DNA of 64,000 nucleotides from SZUA-100 sp965248135 (GCA_965248135.1 CBDFIN010000011.1:62001-126000), one strand, 5' to 3'; counted from the first letter of the stretch, positions 51,996 to 61,919 are shown. Numbers and translations are program-made. Notes: generated by a model not told the origin, from the letters alone.

Positions 51996-54900
51996 ATGAA
52001 AAAGGCTCTGGAAGGAGAACGCCGCTGGACCACCGTTTTGTTCACCGACATGGTTAACTTTTCCAGCGTTTCGGAGCGCATCGGTGCGGAAAACGTTTAC
52101 AACTTGTTGAGCCGGATAATCGCAGTGGCCAGCAGCAGCATTGAAAACCATGGCGGGCACGTGGTGGACTATGCCGGCGATAGCATTCTGGCGGCCTTTG
52201 GCGCTCCTATCGCGCTTGAAAACGCATCCCTTCATGCCTGCAAGGCCGCTAAGGAATTTCTCCACACCCTTGAACGAGAAAGTGATTCGTTCCAGCGCGA
52301 ATTCGATGTCGAGCCACAATTCCGGGTTGGCATTAGCGGTGGAACCATCATTCTCGGCCATCTCGGTCTCAACGAAAAGCTTGATGTCACGGTTATGGGC
52401 GAAGCGGTCAACCTGGCCTCCCGGCTGGAGGCACAGGCCGACCCTGGTCAAGTTCTTATAAGTGATTCGGTTCATCGGCAGGTTGAGGGCTTTGTCTCGG
52501 CTGCCGATTGCGGTGAAATGGAATTGAAAGGTTTTGCCGAAAAGCAGCAGGTTTATCGACTGGAAAATATTCTCACCGGCACGTTACGGTTTGAGGGGCT
52601 GCGCCGGCGGGGCCTGGTTGAACTCATTGGTCGCAAGGACGAACTAGAGCAGCTTGTGACCGCTGCCCGCAATAAGTCACCAGGAGTACGCACGATAGCG
52701 GTTTCGGCGCTGGCGGGGCTTGGTAAATCCCGGCTTATCCACGAATTCCGCGAGATACTGTCAGACAAGTTGCTGTTGCAGCTTGGTCAATGTCATCCAT
52801 CCACACAGCAGGTGGCGCTCGGTCCTTTTTTGGAGATCATTCGAAACCATGCCGATATCGGGCCGGATGCCTCGAAGGAAACAATTGCTCAGCGACTTTC
52901 CTCGCTGTTGCCGGAAGAAACCGAATTGAATGATTTCGCTGCGGTTTTCACCGGCGGGGATAAAATCATCGCCAACAAGGAAAATTCGGCCGGAGGAGAA
53001 GAAAAAGTAAGTGATGATCATGGCGGCGCTCTGCGCGTCAGACGTCAAATGCAGCAATTGCTGCTTAATCTGGGACATGAACAGCCGATAGTGTTGATAA
53101 TCGAAGATGCACATTGGATTGATGGTGTCAGCGAAGAACTGCTTGAGGGACTTTGCCAAATCCAGGACGAGGTGGAAATTCTGCTGATTTTAACCCATCG
53201 TCCCGATTATGATCCAAGCTGGGCGGGCGATGATAACTTAACTCAAATCAGCCTTAAGCCGCTTGATCAAACTGAAACCAGATTACTTGCCGAAAAGAAT
53301 TTTGAGACGTCGGAAATATCACCTAATCTGATGGATGTTGTCGCATCCAAAGCCGAGGGCAACCCGCTGTTTGCCGAAGAAATTATCCGGTTTTTGAAGT
53401 CCGGTGACCGATTGCAACAAACCCAAGTTGGGCTCGATCTGGCGGCCGATGACCGGGCGGAACTGTTATCGGGAAATCTGCAGCATCTGGTATTGAGCCG
53501 GGTCGATACCCTGTCTGCCGAAATCAGAGCTAATCTGCAGGTTGCAGCCACAATTGGCCGCAATTTCTCGGCACTTGTGCTTGAGCGCATCCTCAACGAC
53601 CTTGAGGCCTGCCAAGAAATGTGTGAGCGGTGCGCTGCAGAAGGGTTGATCGAACCGGACCCGCAAGGGCTTGAGAAGGACTGGCGTTTTACCCACGCGC
53701 TGATCAATGATGCGATTTACAACAGCATGTTGTCCAATCTTCAATCCACCATTCATGCCAGGATTGCGACTGATCTGGAGGTCAACGCCGATAATCGGCA
53801 AGCCAATATGGCGGAGGTGCTGGCCTACCATTTCGGGCGGGCAAAAAATGCTGCCAAGGCGGTCAAATATCTCGCCGGCGCGGCCGAAAACAGCATCAAA
53901 ATCTATGCCGTCGAGCAGGCGGCAAACCACCTTAAAAAAGCCTTCGGTTTGGTCCAGCAAGACCCCGACTGTGTCGGGGACGATCTCTACGGAGAAATGC
54001 TTGTCGTGTGGTTGCGGGCAATGGAAATCAGCGGCGATTTCGGCAGCCTTATCAGCATCGCCGAGAAATGGCTGCCGCGTATGCAGGAAGCCGGGTATTC
54101 GGCCAATCTGTCGGTTGCCAGCACCCTTGTCGCTCTTTCCAAGACCCACGCCCGCGACTACCAGGGAGCGCTTGCAATCGCCGAGGGGGTTTTGTCCTCC
54201 GCCGAACAGCACGATGACCTTAAGGGTGCCGCCTGGGCCAAGGTAGCGTTGATGCGCATCTACGAGGAGACTTGCTGGGAAGGTCGGGAAACGATGGAAC
54301 GTCTTGCCGCCGAAATTCGGCCTGTCGCCCAAAAAATCGGTGATAACCACATAAGCATGATGGCGCTCTATTTATTGTCTTCCCACTACCGCTCCTGCGG
54401 TGAAGTGACAAAGGCAAAGGAATTGGCCGGCGAAATCAGGGATTTCGCCCTGAAGCACGACGATCAGCGGGCACTTGCTTATTCGTGCTGGGCATTGTCG
54501 ATAATATACAATGTTGAAAATAACGGCCCGGAAGCCATAAGGATCGCCGAACAGGGGCTTGAGACAGCGCTGCCGGGTACCGCCGATGCTAGCGTCAATT
54601 GGGCCTGCTGGACCAGCGCTCAGGTCTATTCAGGCGACCCCGAGCTTGCCCGTGAGAAAATTGACCAGCTGATTGCCAACGCCCGCGAAGATCTGGACTA
54701 TAATCTCGTCCATTCGATGGAATGGACCAAGGCAATTCTTGAAATCAAGGTCGGGCATCTGGCTCTTGGTTGGAAAATGCTTGAGAAAATTGGGCCGGTG
54801 GTCGACCAGGCCGGCAATGCGACATTTGCCAAGCATCTGCATTTGATCCGAGGCGAGATATTGCTGATTATTGCAGGACTGATCAATCCTTCCCATGAGA

Positions 54901-55199
54901 GCCCGCGAAGTGATGCGCAAGCCAAACCGAAACTCGGGTTGCTGGATATATTGACCGGCATCAGGCTGCGATTTTCAGCCAGGAAAAGAGCTGCCGCCGA
55001 TTTTGAATATTATTGCCGCAACGAGCCGTTGCAGCGCGGAGCAAGCTATGCAAGGGCTCAAATCGGCCTTGGCATTATCGCCAAATCGCGTGGTGATAAA
55101 TCTGCCGCACAGCGTTTCCTTGACGAAGGGCGGGCGCTTGCTGCTGAAGAGTCACTTGCCAATCTGGTGGCAAGGGCCGACCGGTATTTATCGGCTTGA
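51996..55199 (+). CDS. Class III adenylate/guanylate cyclase with AAA-type ATPase and TPR-like repeats
   Basis: About 1067 residues. The cyclase domain at the N-terminus has metal aspartates in LFTDMVNFSS and DYAGDSILAAFG and the transition-state pair in VMGEAVNLASRLEAQ. An AAA_16/STAND-like ATPase follows (VSALAGLGKSRLIHEF; Walker B VLIIEDAHWID). The second half is helical TPR-like repeats typical of signal-sensing scaffolds. The frame opens at TTG 51927, within the previous gene's end; ATG 51996 is also possible and sits just before conserved sequence. It would make cAMP or cGMP in response to a ligand sensed by the repeats. Confidence 0.88.
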   Translation: MKKALEGERRWTTVLFTDMVNFSSVSERIGAENVYNLLSRIIAVASSSIENHGGHVVDYAGDSILAAFGAPIALENASLHACKAAKEFLHTLERESDSFQREFDVEPQFRVGISGGTIILGHLGLNEKLDVTVMGEAVNLASRLEAQADPGQVLISDSVHRQVEGFVSAADCGEMELKGFAEKQQVYRLENILTGTLRFEGLRRRGLVELIGRKDELEQLVTAARNKSPGVRTIAVSALAGLGKSRLIHEFREILSDKLLLQLGQCHPSTQQVALGPFLEIIRNHADIGPDASKETIAQRLSSLLPEETELNDFAAVFTGGDKIIANKENSAGGEEKVSDDHGGALRVRRQMQQLLLNLGHEQPIVLIIEDAHWIDGVSEELLEGLCQIQDEVEILLILTHRPDYDPSWAGDDNLTQISLKPLDQTETRLLAEKNFETSEISPNLMDVVASKAEGNPLFAEEIIRFLKSGDRLQQTQVGLDLAADDRAELLSGNLQHLVLSRVDTLSAEIRANLQVAATIGRNFSALVLERILNDLEACQEMCERCAAEGLIEPDPQGLEKDWRFTHALINDAIYNSMLSNLQSTIHARIATDLEVNADNRQANMAEVLAYHFGRAKNAAKAVKYLAGAAENSIKIYAVEQAANHLKKAFGLVQQDPDCVGDDLYGEMLVVWLRAMEISGDFGSLISIAEKWLPRMQEAGYSANLSVASTLVALSKTHARDYQGALAIAEGVLSSAEQHDDLKGAAWAKVALMRIYEETCWEGRETMERLAAEIRPVAQKIGDNHISMMALYLLSSHYRSCGEVTKAKELAGEIRDFALKHDDQRALAYSCWALSIIYNVENNGPEAIRIAEQGLETALPGTADASVNWACWTSAQVYSGDPELAREKIDQLIANAREDLDYNLVHSMEWTKAILEIKVGHLALGWKMLEKIGPVVDQAGNATFAKHLHLIRGEILLIIAGLINPSHESPRSDAQAKPKLGLLDILTGIRLRFSARKRAAADFEYYCRNEPLQRGASYARAQIGLGIIAKSRGDKSAAQRFLDEGRALAAEESLANLVARADRYLSA

Positions 55200-55230
55200 C
55201 GGCACCCTAATCCGGCTGTGCGAATGGGCA

Positions 55231-56256
55231 TCACCCGGCGGCTTCCGCTTCAATTTCGCGGTCGAGCAGGCGGCGAAACAGCTTGGCTCCCGCATCCAGC
55301 CCAAGATCAATATAGGGAGTTGCGGCGTTTTCCATGCCGCGATGGACCTCTTCCAGCACCACACGATCTTCTTCGAACGCCATATGGGCACCAGCATTCA
55401 TTTTTTCCGAAACCGCCTTGTCGTCCGGATCGGTATTGCGGTGCTGAAACCAGAAGTACCTGGATCGGTTTTGATCAATCGGTGTCATGAAATTGTAGGA
55501 AATATTGACATAGGTAAGATCGACCGGAGGAGCCTTTGGCCCACCGCTACCCACCGGGGTATAGACCGATTTATTCAAGCCGATACCGGGAAGGGACATT
55601 TCATAATGCTGAAGACGGTCGCAAACGCCATCAAATTTCACCAGCCCGGCGTAATAAGGTGAAGGTGGTTGGCCGTAAATCCAGCGCGACACTATCACAC
55701 CGTGTTCGGTTTTTTCGATATCCAGCGGCCCGTCATCGGTGCCGGCGCCGGCAAAGGAGGTAACGTGAACCCAGGCGACGTGGCTCGGATCCAGCAGATT
55801 GTCACAAATCCACAGATAATTGCAGGCGATGTCAAGCACACCGCCATCGGTATAACCCCAATCTGGATTAGCAAAATTTTCGATTGGATAAATCAAATCG
55901 GGATCAGCCTTTTCCGTTTCACCCATCCAGATCCATAGCAGACGATAACGGTCGACGACCGGATAGGATTTTACCACCGCACGGTGGGGGATCAGCTCTT
56001 TTTGGGTCGGTGCGGCGACACAAGCACCCTTGCAGTTAAAAGTCAGCCCATGATAGCCGCATTCCACATTATCACCGATCAAATTGCCCTTGGAAAGCGG
56101 CAGTTTGCGATGTGGGCAGGCATCTTCCAACGCGACGGGCGTGCTATCTTCCATCCGGTAAATAACAATCTCCTCGCCGAGATAGGTTTCTCCCTTCAAC
56201 TGGTGACCAAAGTCCTTCGACCACCCCGCCACATACCAGCAATTTCTCAAATACAT
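55231..56256 (-). CDS. Rieske non-heme iron oxygenase, vanillate O-demethylase-like
   Basis: A 341-residue oxygenase subunit. The N-terminal Rieske 2Fe-2S motif is ACPHRKLPLS with CGYHGLTF. The C-terminal domain has the iron-binding set near NYLWICDNLLDPSHVAWVH (D-x2-D/H spacing as in VanA). The ATG at 56256 gives MYLRNCWYVAGW, the standard start of this family; a GTG lies four codons upstream. Members demethylate or hydroxylate aromatic or sterol-like compounds and need a reductase, which is not encoded nearby. It is convergent with the cyclase gene. Confidence 0.88.
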   Translation of the reverse strand: MYLRNCWYVAGWSKDFGHQLKGETYLGEEIVIYRMEDSTPVALEDACPHRKLPLSKGNLIGDNVECGYHGLTFNCKGACVAAPTQKELIPHRAVVKSYPVVDRYRLLWIWMGETEKADPDLIYPIENFANPDWGYTDGGVLDIACNYLWICDNLLDPSHVAWVHVTSFAGAGTDDGPLDIEKTEHGVIVSRWIYGQPPSPYYAGLVKFDGVCDRLQHYEMSLPGIGLNKSVYTPVGSGGPKAPPVDLTYVNISYNFMTPIDQNRSRYFWFQHRNTDPDDKAVSEKMNAGAHMAFEEDRVVLEEVHRGMENAATPYIDLGLDAGAKLFRRLLDREIEAEAAG

Positions 56257-56695
56257 ACTGTGCCTCACCCGACCATGGCTTTTGACACACTATAGGCGTT
56301 GCAAAGATGAAAAATCCAGTACGGTGCAGAAAAGTTTTTCGGATGCTTGAAGTCAGTTTCTGACCCGCTGCTGCCAGTCCGGTTCAGGCCGATGACAGTG
56401 AAAGCGAGCCCATCTCGCTCATGAAAACGATGTCGCTGCTTGAACACTCAACTGTGCACAAGAATTCCAACATTTATCCAGGTGGCGACTGTCGTTGCCA
56501 AAACGAGAAATTGCCAGCTATATAGATGGGTTTTACAATCCAGCCAGGCGACATTCGACTTTGGGATTTACAAGTCCTGTCAAATTTGAAAGGATCGCTG
56601 TATAAAAAGAAAAAGACGTCTCCACTTTTTCCGGTACGGCCCGCTGTGCTGCACGAACTCATAACAGGAAAATATTCATATTAGGAGATTGATAG
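56257..56695. other. Intergenic region between the Rieske oxygenase and caspase-like genes
   Basis: About 440 bp without a recognisable gene. It must carry the divergent promoters of both neighbours. A TTAGGAG ribosome site is at the right edge before 56696. I saw no RNA gene or long repeat. Confidence 0.55.
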
Positions 56696-58873
56696 ATGGA
56701 TCTTTTGCGAGGGTTCCTATTTTCGTTTCTTGCCTTTGTTTTTCTTGCGTCCGGGTTTTTGCATGAGGTCCGGGCTGAGGGCAAACGCTTTGCATTGGTG
56801 ATAGGCAATGCCGAATATACAGGCAAAACGCTCTCACCGCTGAAAAACCCCACGAATGACGCGGCGCTGATTTCCGGGTCACTAAACAGGGCAGGCTTCG
56901 ACGTCACGACCATCATGAACACCGATTTGCGCGGCATGAAAAAATCCGTTGCAGCTTTCGGCAACAAGCTGAAGGGTGCGGGCGCGAATACCATCGGTCT
57001 TTTTTATTATTCAGGGCATGGTTTTCAGGCCAACAACATCAATTATCTCGCACCGCTTGGGGCCAATCTTCAGGATGAAGTAGATGCCGAGTTCGAGGCG
57101 CTTTCGGTTGACTGGGTACTGGCCAAGCTCAATGCAGCCAACAAAGGTGCGAATGTGGTCATTCTCGATGCCTGCCGCAATACGGCGCTAACCCGCGGTA
57201 TGCGCAGCGCAGACCAGGGCCTTGCGCTCCTGAAACATACGCCAACGGGCAGCTTCATCTCATTTGCGACAGCGCCAGGCAGCACAGCCACCGATGGCAC
57301 AGGCCTCAACAGCCCCTATTCGGCGTCTATCGCCCGTGAGATCGCCCAGCCTGGCATGGGCATTGAACAGGTGTTTAAAAATGTGCGCAAGGCGGTGGTG
57401 AAGGCGACCAACGGCAAACAGGTGCCGTGGGATTATTCTTCGCTTACCGATGATGTGGTGTTCGTGCCCGGTGATAACGCTGCCGCTGTGGCGCGGTTGG
57501 TGGGCAGCAAAGACGCCGCCGCAATTGAGCTCGAGCTGCAATTTTGGAATGACGTGAAGAATTCGGGGAACGCGGAGCAACTCAACGCCTATCTCGTTAA
57601 ATTTCCCAGCGGGGCATTCGCGACGGTTGCGAAATCCCGCATTGAGGGGCTCAACTCGAAAGCAGGCAGCGCGGATCAGGTAGAAAAGCTGTTTGCCCGC
57701 CTCACCAGCCGCTCGCTCATCGTCGATAACCCGACACGACCGCATGAGTTCTACGCCAATGCCCGCATGCGCGAGCTGCAGGGGGATTATATCCGAGCGC
57801 ATCAGGAATATCTGAAGTTCTTCGCTTTTGGCGAAGCCTATGTGGACCCCCATTATCGCTTCCAGAGTTTCCTGAAAATTCAGCAAGGCCGCGAAGGCGC
57901 GCGTGAGACCTATATGGCTTTCGCGCAGGGCCGGAGCGATCCGGTACTAAACTTCGTGACAGCATTGTTGCTGAAACGCGAAAATCGGGTCAAAAAGCTC
58001 GATGGCTTCACCAAGCGCTTTGGCGATTTCGCGCCCGCATTTTACGAACTTAGTCGCGATTTTTCCCTCGCCCGTCTCGGCCAGCAATCGCTGGCAGACA
58101 AGAAGCGCGAGCATGAGCTGCTCACCCGATTCATGAATCTCGTCGATGGTGGAAAATTTTTGAAATATTTTTTGGACCAGCAAACGGCAGCCTTCCAGAT
58201 CGAGGATGCCAGGCAACGCCTTGCGGCTCTGTCATTCTTGAATGTCGCAGCACTGAAGAACCCGGTGACGCTCAATGCCGTACGAAGCAATCAGGGCTGG
58301 ACGCTTTCTTTCTCGATTGCTGATCAGGTAACCGAGATCTTTGTTGCCAAGCCAGGCAAAGGGGAAGAATCTACCGGCTTCATGCAGGGCGCTATCAACC
58401 AAACAACCGGTAAACCCGTACCCTATCCCGCCATCCAGCTTCCCGGAAATGCGCAGCCGATGGAGTTGAAAATCAGCTACACAGATGTGCGCGGGCAGAA
58501 ACAGGGGGCCTTCCCGGTCATGTTCAATCCTGATGCTGCACTGGTTGCCAGCCAGAAAATGATTCTTGAGCGCATGCCCAATGGCTGGATCAGTTTTCGG
58601 GATTGGAACAAAAAGCTTCTCGTCTATTTCAGCCATCTTGTCAGCTACCGCTGCGCCATTGCCAAGGTGGAGTTCGGCATCGATACCGAGGTGCCGAACA
58701 AACAGTTCCCTCTGGCGCCGTGTGACCCGAACAACCCGCATTCTGTGGACTATAAGGGCAAGACCTCAAAAATCTATATTCCAATCCCGAAACGGACGCA
58801 TTTCATGACCGTAAAACTGACATACGTGGACGGAGCACATTCAAGCATCCAGCGTTTCGAGGTGACCAGGTAG
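56696..58873 (+). CDS. Exported caspase-like protease (orthocaspase, peptidase C14)
   Basis: A 725-residue protein with a Sec signal peptide (residues 1-27, VRA cleavage). The caspase-like domain (~30-260) carries the catalytic histidine in LFYYSGHGFQ (about residue 109) and cysteine in VVILDACRN (about residue 161). These are the dyad of C14 peptidases. A helical middle region and a beta-rich C-terminal region follow. The start ATG is preceded by GGAG. It is the first gene of a three-gene set with a CHASE2 cyclase and a FecR-like protein. Cleavage after basic residues is the rule for bacterial relatives. Confidence 0.9.
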   Translation: MDLLRGFLFSFLAFVFLASGFLHEVRAEGKRFALVIGNAEYTGKTLSPLKNPTNDAALISGSLNRAGFDVTTIMNTDLRGMKKSVAAFGNKLKGAGANTIGLFYYSGHGFQANNINYLAPLGANLQDEVDAEFEALSVDWVLAKLNAANKGANVVILDACRNTALTRGMRSADQGLALLKHTPTGSFISFATAPGSTATDGTGLNSPYSASIAREIAQPGMGIEQVFKNVRKAVVKATNGKQVPWDYSSLTDDVVFVPGDNAAAVARLVGSKDAAAIELELQFWNDVKNSGNAEQLNAYLVKFPSGAFATVAKSRIEGLNSKAGSADQVEKLFARLTSRSLIVDNPTRPHEFYANARMRELQGDYIRAHQEYLKFFAFGEAYVDPHYRFQSFLKIQQGREGARETYMAFAQGRSDPVLNFVTALLLKRENRVKKLDGFTKRFGDFAPAFYELSRDFSLARLGQQSLADKKREHELLTRFMNLVDGGKFLKYFLDQQTAAFQIEDARQRLAALSFLNVAALKNPVTLNAVRSNQGWTLSFSIADQVTEIFVAKPGKGEESTGFMQGAINQTTGKPVPYPAIQLPGNAQPMELKISYTDVRGQKQGAFPVMFNPDAALVASQKMILERMPNGWISFRDWNKKLLVYFSHLVSYRCAIAKVEFGIDTEVPNKQFPLAPCDPNNPHSVDYKGKTSKIYIPIPKRTHFMTVKLTYVDGAHSSIQRFEVTR

Positions 58874-58876
58874 ATA

Positions 58877-59133
58877 ATACCAAAGGAATTTGATATTGAC
58901 CCATCTGATGATAGAAAAACCGTCTGCCGGCGAGGCGCAATTCGTGACCTGGTCTGGCCGACCACGAGCGCATTGCAACAAAGCCGGAAGGGCCCTCACC
59001 AACGGCCTGATATATTTGGCGCCTGGTTTGCGTTGCGCACGGCTCGTGGTACTGGTACCAGGTCGCCGTCCGCTCCTGGCCAAACGTCAAATCCATTCAG
59101 GTCATATGAGTCAATATCAAGTTCCTTTGGCAT
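58877..59133 (+). mobile_element. 257-bp MITE-like element with 24-bp terminal inverted repeats
   Basis: The left end ATACCAAAGGAATTTGATAT (first 20 of 24 bp, 58877-58900) and the right end (59110-59133, reverse complement starting ATGCCAAAGGAACTTGATAT) match at 22 of 24 positions. It starts just after the caspase stop and ends just before the CHASE2 cyclase reading frame. The interior is GC-rich with its own inverted segments. The open frames inside do not look like proteins. No clear target duplication could be read. Confidence 0.7.
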
Positions 59134-59140
59134 AAATCTC

Positions 59141-61108
59141 TTGCCGCCGATACCTGACCCATCTGAACGCGCCAATAACCCAAAGCGGTGGCTGATCGGG
59201 CTTGGCGCGATAATCCTTTCCGCACTGCTGGCCTTTGCCTTGAGTTTCCGGCTCGAAGTGCTGGTCGAAGATTATATGCTCGTGCATCTGACACCAAATG
59301 TCAGCTCTCCGGAAAAAATTGCCCTCATTGGGATTGACGAGCGCACGCTTGCTGGGTTGTCCTACCGTTCGCCCATCGACCGAGCGTTCCTTGCGAAGGT
59401 CGTGGCCAAGATAGATGCTGCAGGCCCGCAAGCCATTGGGCTTGATATCCTGATCGACCAGCCGAGCGAGATCGAGAAGGACGACCAACTTCTCAAAATC
59501 CTGCGCGAAGCTGAGTCTTCGATCGTGATTGGCTTTGCCAATGAGAAAGACGGCCTCACCGAAATGCAGGTGGCGTTTCAAGACAAGGCGCTGAGGGGGC
59601 TGAGCAAGGGCCTCGTCACTCTCACGCGGGATGATTTTGATGGCACGGTGCGCAATCTCTACCTCGGTCGCATGGTGAACGGCTCGTGGATGCCTGGTTT
59701 TGCCGCCGCGCTGGCGCAGATCAGCGGGCATAAATCGCCCTACCCAAAAGGACGCATCCGCTTCTACCACGATGCGTCGGGCCAACTGCTTACCTTCAAA
59801 ACCTATCCCGCCCACACGGTTGAACTGTTACCGCCCGCATGGTTCAAAGACAGGATCATCATTGTTGGTACCACCTTGCCCACTTCCGACCGGCACCCTA
59901 CGCCTTTTGTGACCACCCACGGAGCGGAAAACGGCACGGCCCATGGCGTGGCGATACATGCCCATATGCTGACCCAACTTATGCGAGGCGATAAGATATC
60001 CGCGCCCTCACCTCTGATCACGGTGTTGATCGTGTTGACGCTAGCATCATCAGCGGCCTTCATTGTCTTCGCCCGCCTTGAGCCGCTCGCAAGCTTTGCG
60101 ACCGTGGCTGGAATGCTGATACTTTATCTCGGCCTTGTCTATCTTGTCTTTACCCTGCAGCACCTGTTGCTGCCCGTGGTTGCGCCGACACTGTCAGCGC
60201 TTTTCACCTCGGCATATTTGTTCATGATGCAGTGGTACCGGGACCGGGCACAACGGCAGTTCATCGAACAAGCCTTTGCGCAATATGTAAGCCCCGGTGT
60301 GGTCAAGCGGATCGCCGAAGGCCGGCATGCGCTCGCCCTGGGGGGAGAGGCACGCATGGTGACGTATGTCTTTACGGACCTTGAAGGCTTCACAAGCCTC
60401 AGCGAGAGCATGGAACCTGCACAAATAGCCCAGATGCTCAACACATATCTCGATGAGATCTGTGGACTTTATGTCCAAGCGGAAGCCACCATCGACAAGA
60501 TTGTCGGCGATGCGGTGATCGGCTTTTTTGGTGCGCCCGAGCAGCAGGACAATCAGGCAATGCAGGCGGTTGAACTCGCTCTTGCTATCGATAAGTTCAG
60601 CGAAGGCCACCGCCGAAAGCTCGCTGAACACGGCATATCCTTCGGCATCACCCGCATAGGTGTCCATAAAGGCAAGGCGATCATCGGTAATTTTGGCGGC
60701 TCACGCTTTTTCGACTATACCGGTATCGGCGATACGGTAAATATTGCCGCACGGCTTGAAGCCGCCAACAAGCACCTGGGAACACGCGTCTGCGTCAGCG
60801 CAAGGGTGGCCAAAGATTGCCCGAAGCTGCCATTTCGTCCCATCGGTGATGTCATGCTCAAGGGTAAGCAGATACCGATTACCTGTTTGGAGCCCCTGCA
60901 CAAGGACGATTTCTCGCAGGAAATTGCCAACCGCTATGACGACGCCTTCAAGCAGATGGCGCGACAGGACAAGCGCGCCGCCGCTATCTTCAGACAGCTC
61001 GCCAAAGAGTTTCCCCGGGACGCTCTGATCAGGTTACACACGGAACGGTTGCACAACGGCGAGCAAGGCACAATAATCAAGCTGACAGTTAATACCAAAG
61101 GAACTTGA
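59141..61108 (+). CDS. CHASE2-domain adenylate cyclase
   Basis: About 655 residues from TTG 59141. An N-terminal helix (ERANNPKRWLIGLGAIILSALL) is followed by an extracellular CHASE2 sensor (KIALIGIDERTLAGL, GPQAIGLDILIDQPSE, GRIRFY). Two or three helices come next, then a class III cyclase domain with metal aspartates in VFTDLEGFTSLSE and DKIVGDAVIGFFGAP and IGDTVNIAARLEAAN. The open frame extends into the repeat upstream, but that part is element sequence; TTG 59141 is the first start after it. The last codons lie in another copy of the repeat's end. Confidence 0.87.
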   Translation: MPPIPDPSERANNPKRWLIGLGAIILSALLAFALSFRLEVLVEDYMLVHLTPNVSSPEKIALIGIDERTLAGLSYRSPIDRAFLAKVVAKIDAAGPQAIGLDILIDQPSEIEKDDQLLKILREAESSIVIGFANEKDGLTEMQVAFQDKALRGLSKGLVTLTRDDFDGTVRNLYLGRMVNGSWMPGFAAALAQISGHKSPYPKGRIRFYHDASGQLLTFKTYPAHTVELLPPAWFKDRIIIVGTTLPTSDRHPTPFVTTHGAENGTAHGVAIHAHMLTQLMRGDKISAPSPLITVLIVLTLASSAAFIVFARLEPLASFATVAGMLILYLGLVYLVFTLQHLLLPVVAPTLSALFTSAYLFMMQWYRDRAQRQFIEQAFAQYVSPGVVKRIAEGRHALALGGEARMVTYVFTDLEGFTSLSESMEPAQIAQMLNTYLDEICGLYVQAEATIDKIVGDAVIGFFGAPEQQDNQAMQAVELALAIDKFSEGHRRKLAEHGISFGITRIGVHKGKAIIGNFGGSRFFDYTGIGDTVNIAARLEAANKHLGTRVCVSARVAKDCPKLPFRPIGDVMLKGKQIPITCLEPLHKDDFSQEIANRYDDAFKQMARQDKRAAAIFRQLAKEFPRDALIRLHTERLHNGEQGTIIKLTVNTKGT

Positions 61109-61111
61109 TAT
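61092..61111 (+). repeat. Solo copy of the MITE terminal repeat
   Basis: ATACCAAAGGAACTTGATAT repeats the first 20 bp of the inverted-repeat ends of the 257-bp element at 58877-59133. It overlaps the final codons of the cyclase gene (NTKGT-stop) and lies 20 bp before the next start, so an element end has become part of the gene. Confidence 0.65.
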
Positions 61112-61131
61112 AAATAGATGGAGTGAATCCC

Positions 61132-61875
61132 GTGCGAATTTTCAGTAAAACCTTAATTGCATCCACTGCGCTGATGACCATTTTGTTGACCGACGCACCG
61201 CACGCTGAAACCAGCAGCCTGGTCATCATTGCCGTGAGCGATACAGGCGGGAATTTCGCACCCGGTCAGGTGCTGCAAACGGGCGAGAGGGTTGATATTC
61301 TGGCAGGCAACAAGGTGACATTTATATCAGAGTCCGGTAATGTGATCACGCTGAACGGTCCTTATTCAGGTCCGGTTGCCAGCCAGTCGATGGATGGTGA
61401 CAACAAGGGTACGCTTTCCACAATTGTCGAGTTTATCAGTAAGCAGAAAAAACAGTCGACGGTGCTTGGCGCATCCCGCAAGGTGGACCCGACAGATGTC
61501 TTTAGTCAGCCCGACCCCTGGTTGATGTCGATCGACAGCTCAGGTCACCGCTGCGTGCGCCAGAAAGGGGCGCAGATGTGGCGCAAGCGCAGCAAGACAA
61601 AAGCAAGCATTGCCTTGCGCAACCAGTACGCGAAACAGACCGGCCTCATCTGGCAGGCGGGAAAGAACCGCATGCCACTGCCCAATCCTTTCATTAAGGA
61701 CGGCTCGCTGATCGTGATGAAGATCGACCAGGATCCCCGCCGCATCAATCTACATGTTACGCCCGCCGGTCTCGATATCTCCCGCCCTGGCGCAGTTCTC
61801 AACTGGATGATCGACAATAAATGCAGCCGCCAGGCGGAAATTCTGATTAGGCAACTCCATAAATCAAAACGCTAG
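61132..61875 (+). CDS. Exported FecR-like protein
   Basis: A 247-residue protein with a Sec signal peptide (residues 1-26, PHA cleavage). The N-terminal mature part resembles FecR domains: SDTGGNFAPGQVLQTGERVDILAGNKVTFISESGNVITLNGPYSGPV. The C-terminal half is basic and has three cysteines but no motif I know. GTG 61132 fits the GGAG at 61120-61123; GTG 61123 is the alternative. FecR-like proteins often accompany CHASE2 cyclases, consistent with a shared periplasmic sensing role. Confidence 0.78.
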   Translation: MRIFSKTLIASTALMTILLTDAPHAETSSLVIIAVSDTGGNFAPGQVLQTGERVDILAGNKVTFISESGNVITLNGPYSGPVASQSMDGDNKGTLSTIVEFISKQKKQSTVLGASRKVDPTDVFSQPDPWLMSIDSSGHRCVRQKGAQMWRKRSKTKASIALRNQYAKQTGLIWQAGKNRMPLPNPFIKDGSLIVMKIDQDPRRINLHVTPAGLDISRPGAVLNWMIDNKCSRQAEILIRQLHKSKR

Positions 61876-61919
61876 CTGATATGGTATGATTACTTTCAAG
61901 TGGTCATGCTATATGCAAT

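Noticed and set aside
58803..59096. Open frame on the minus strand across the 257-bp MITE-like element
   Set aside because: It spans the caspase gene end and the repeat, has no ribosome site and no family resemblance.
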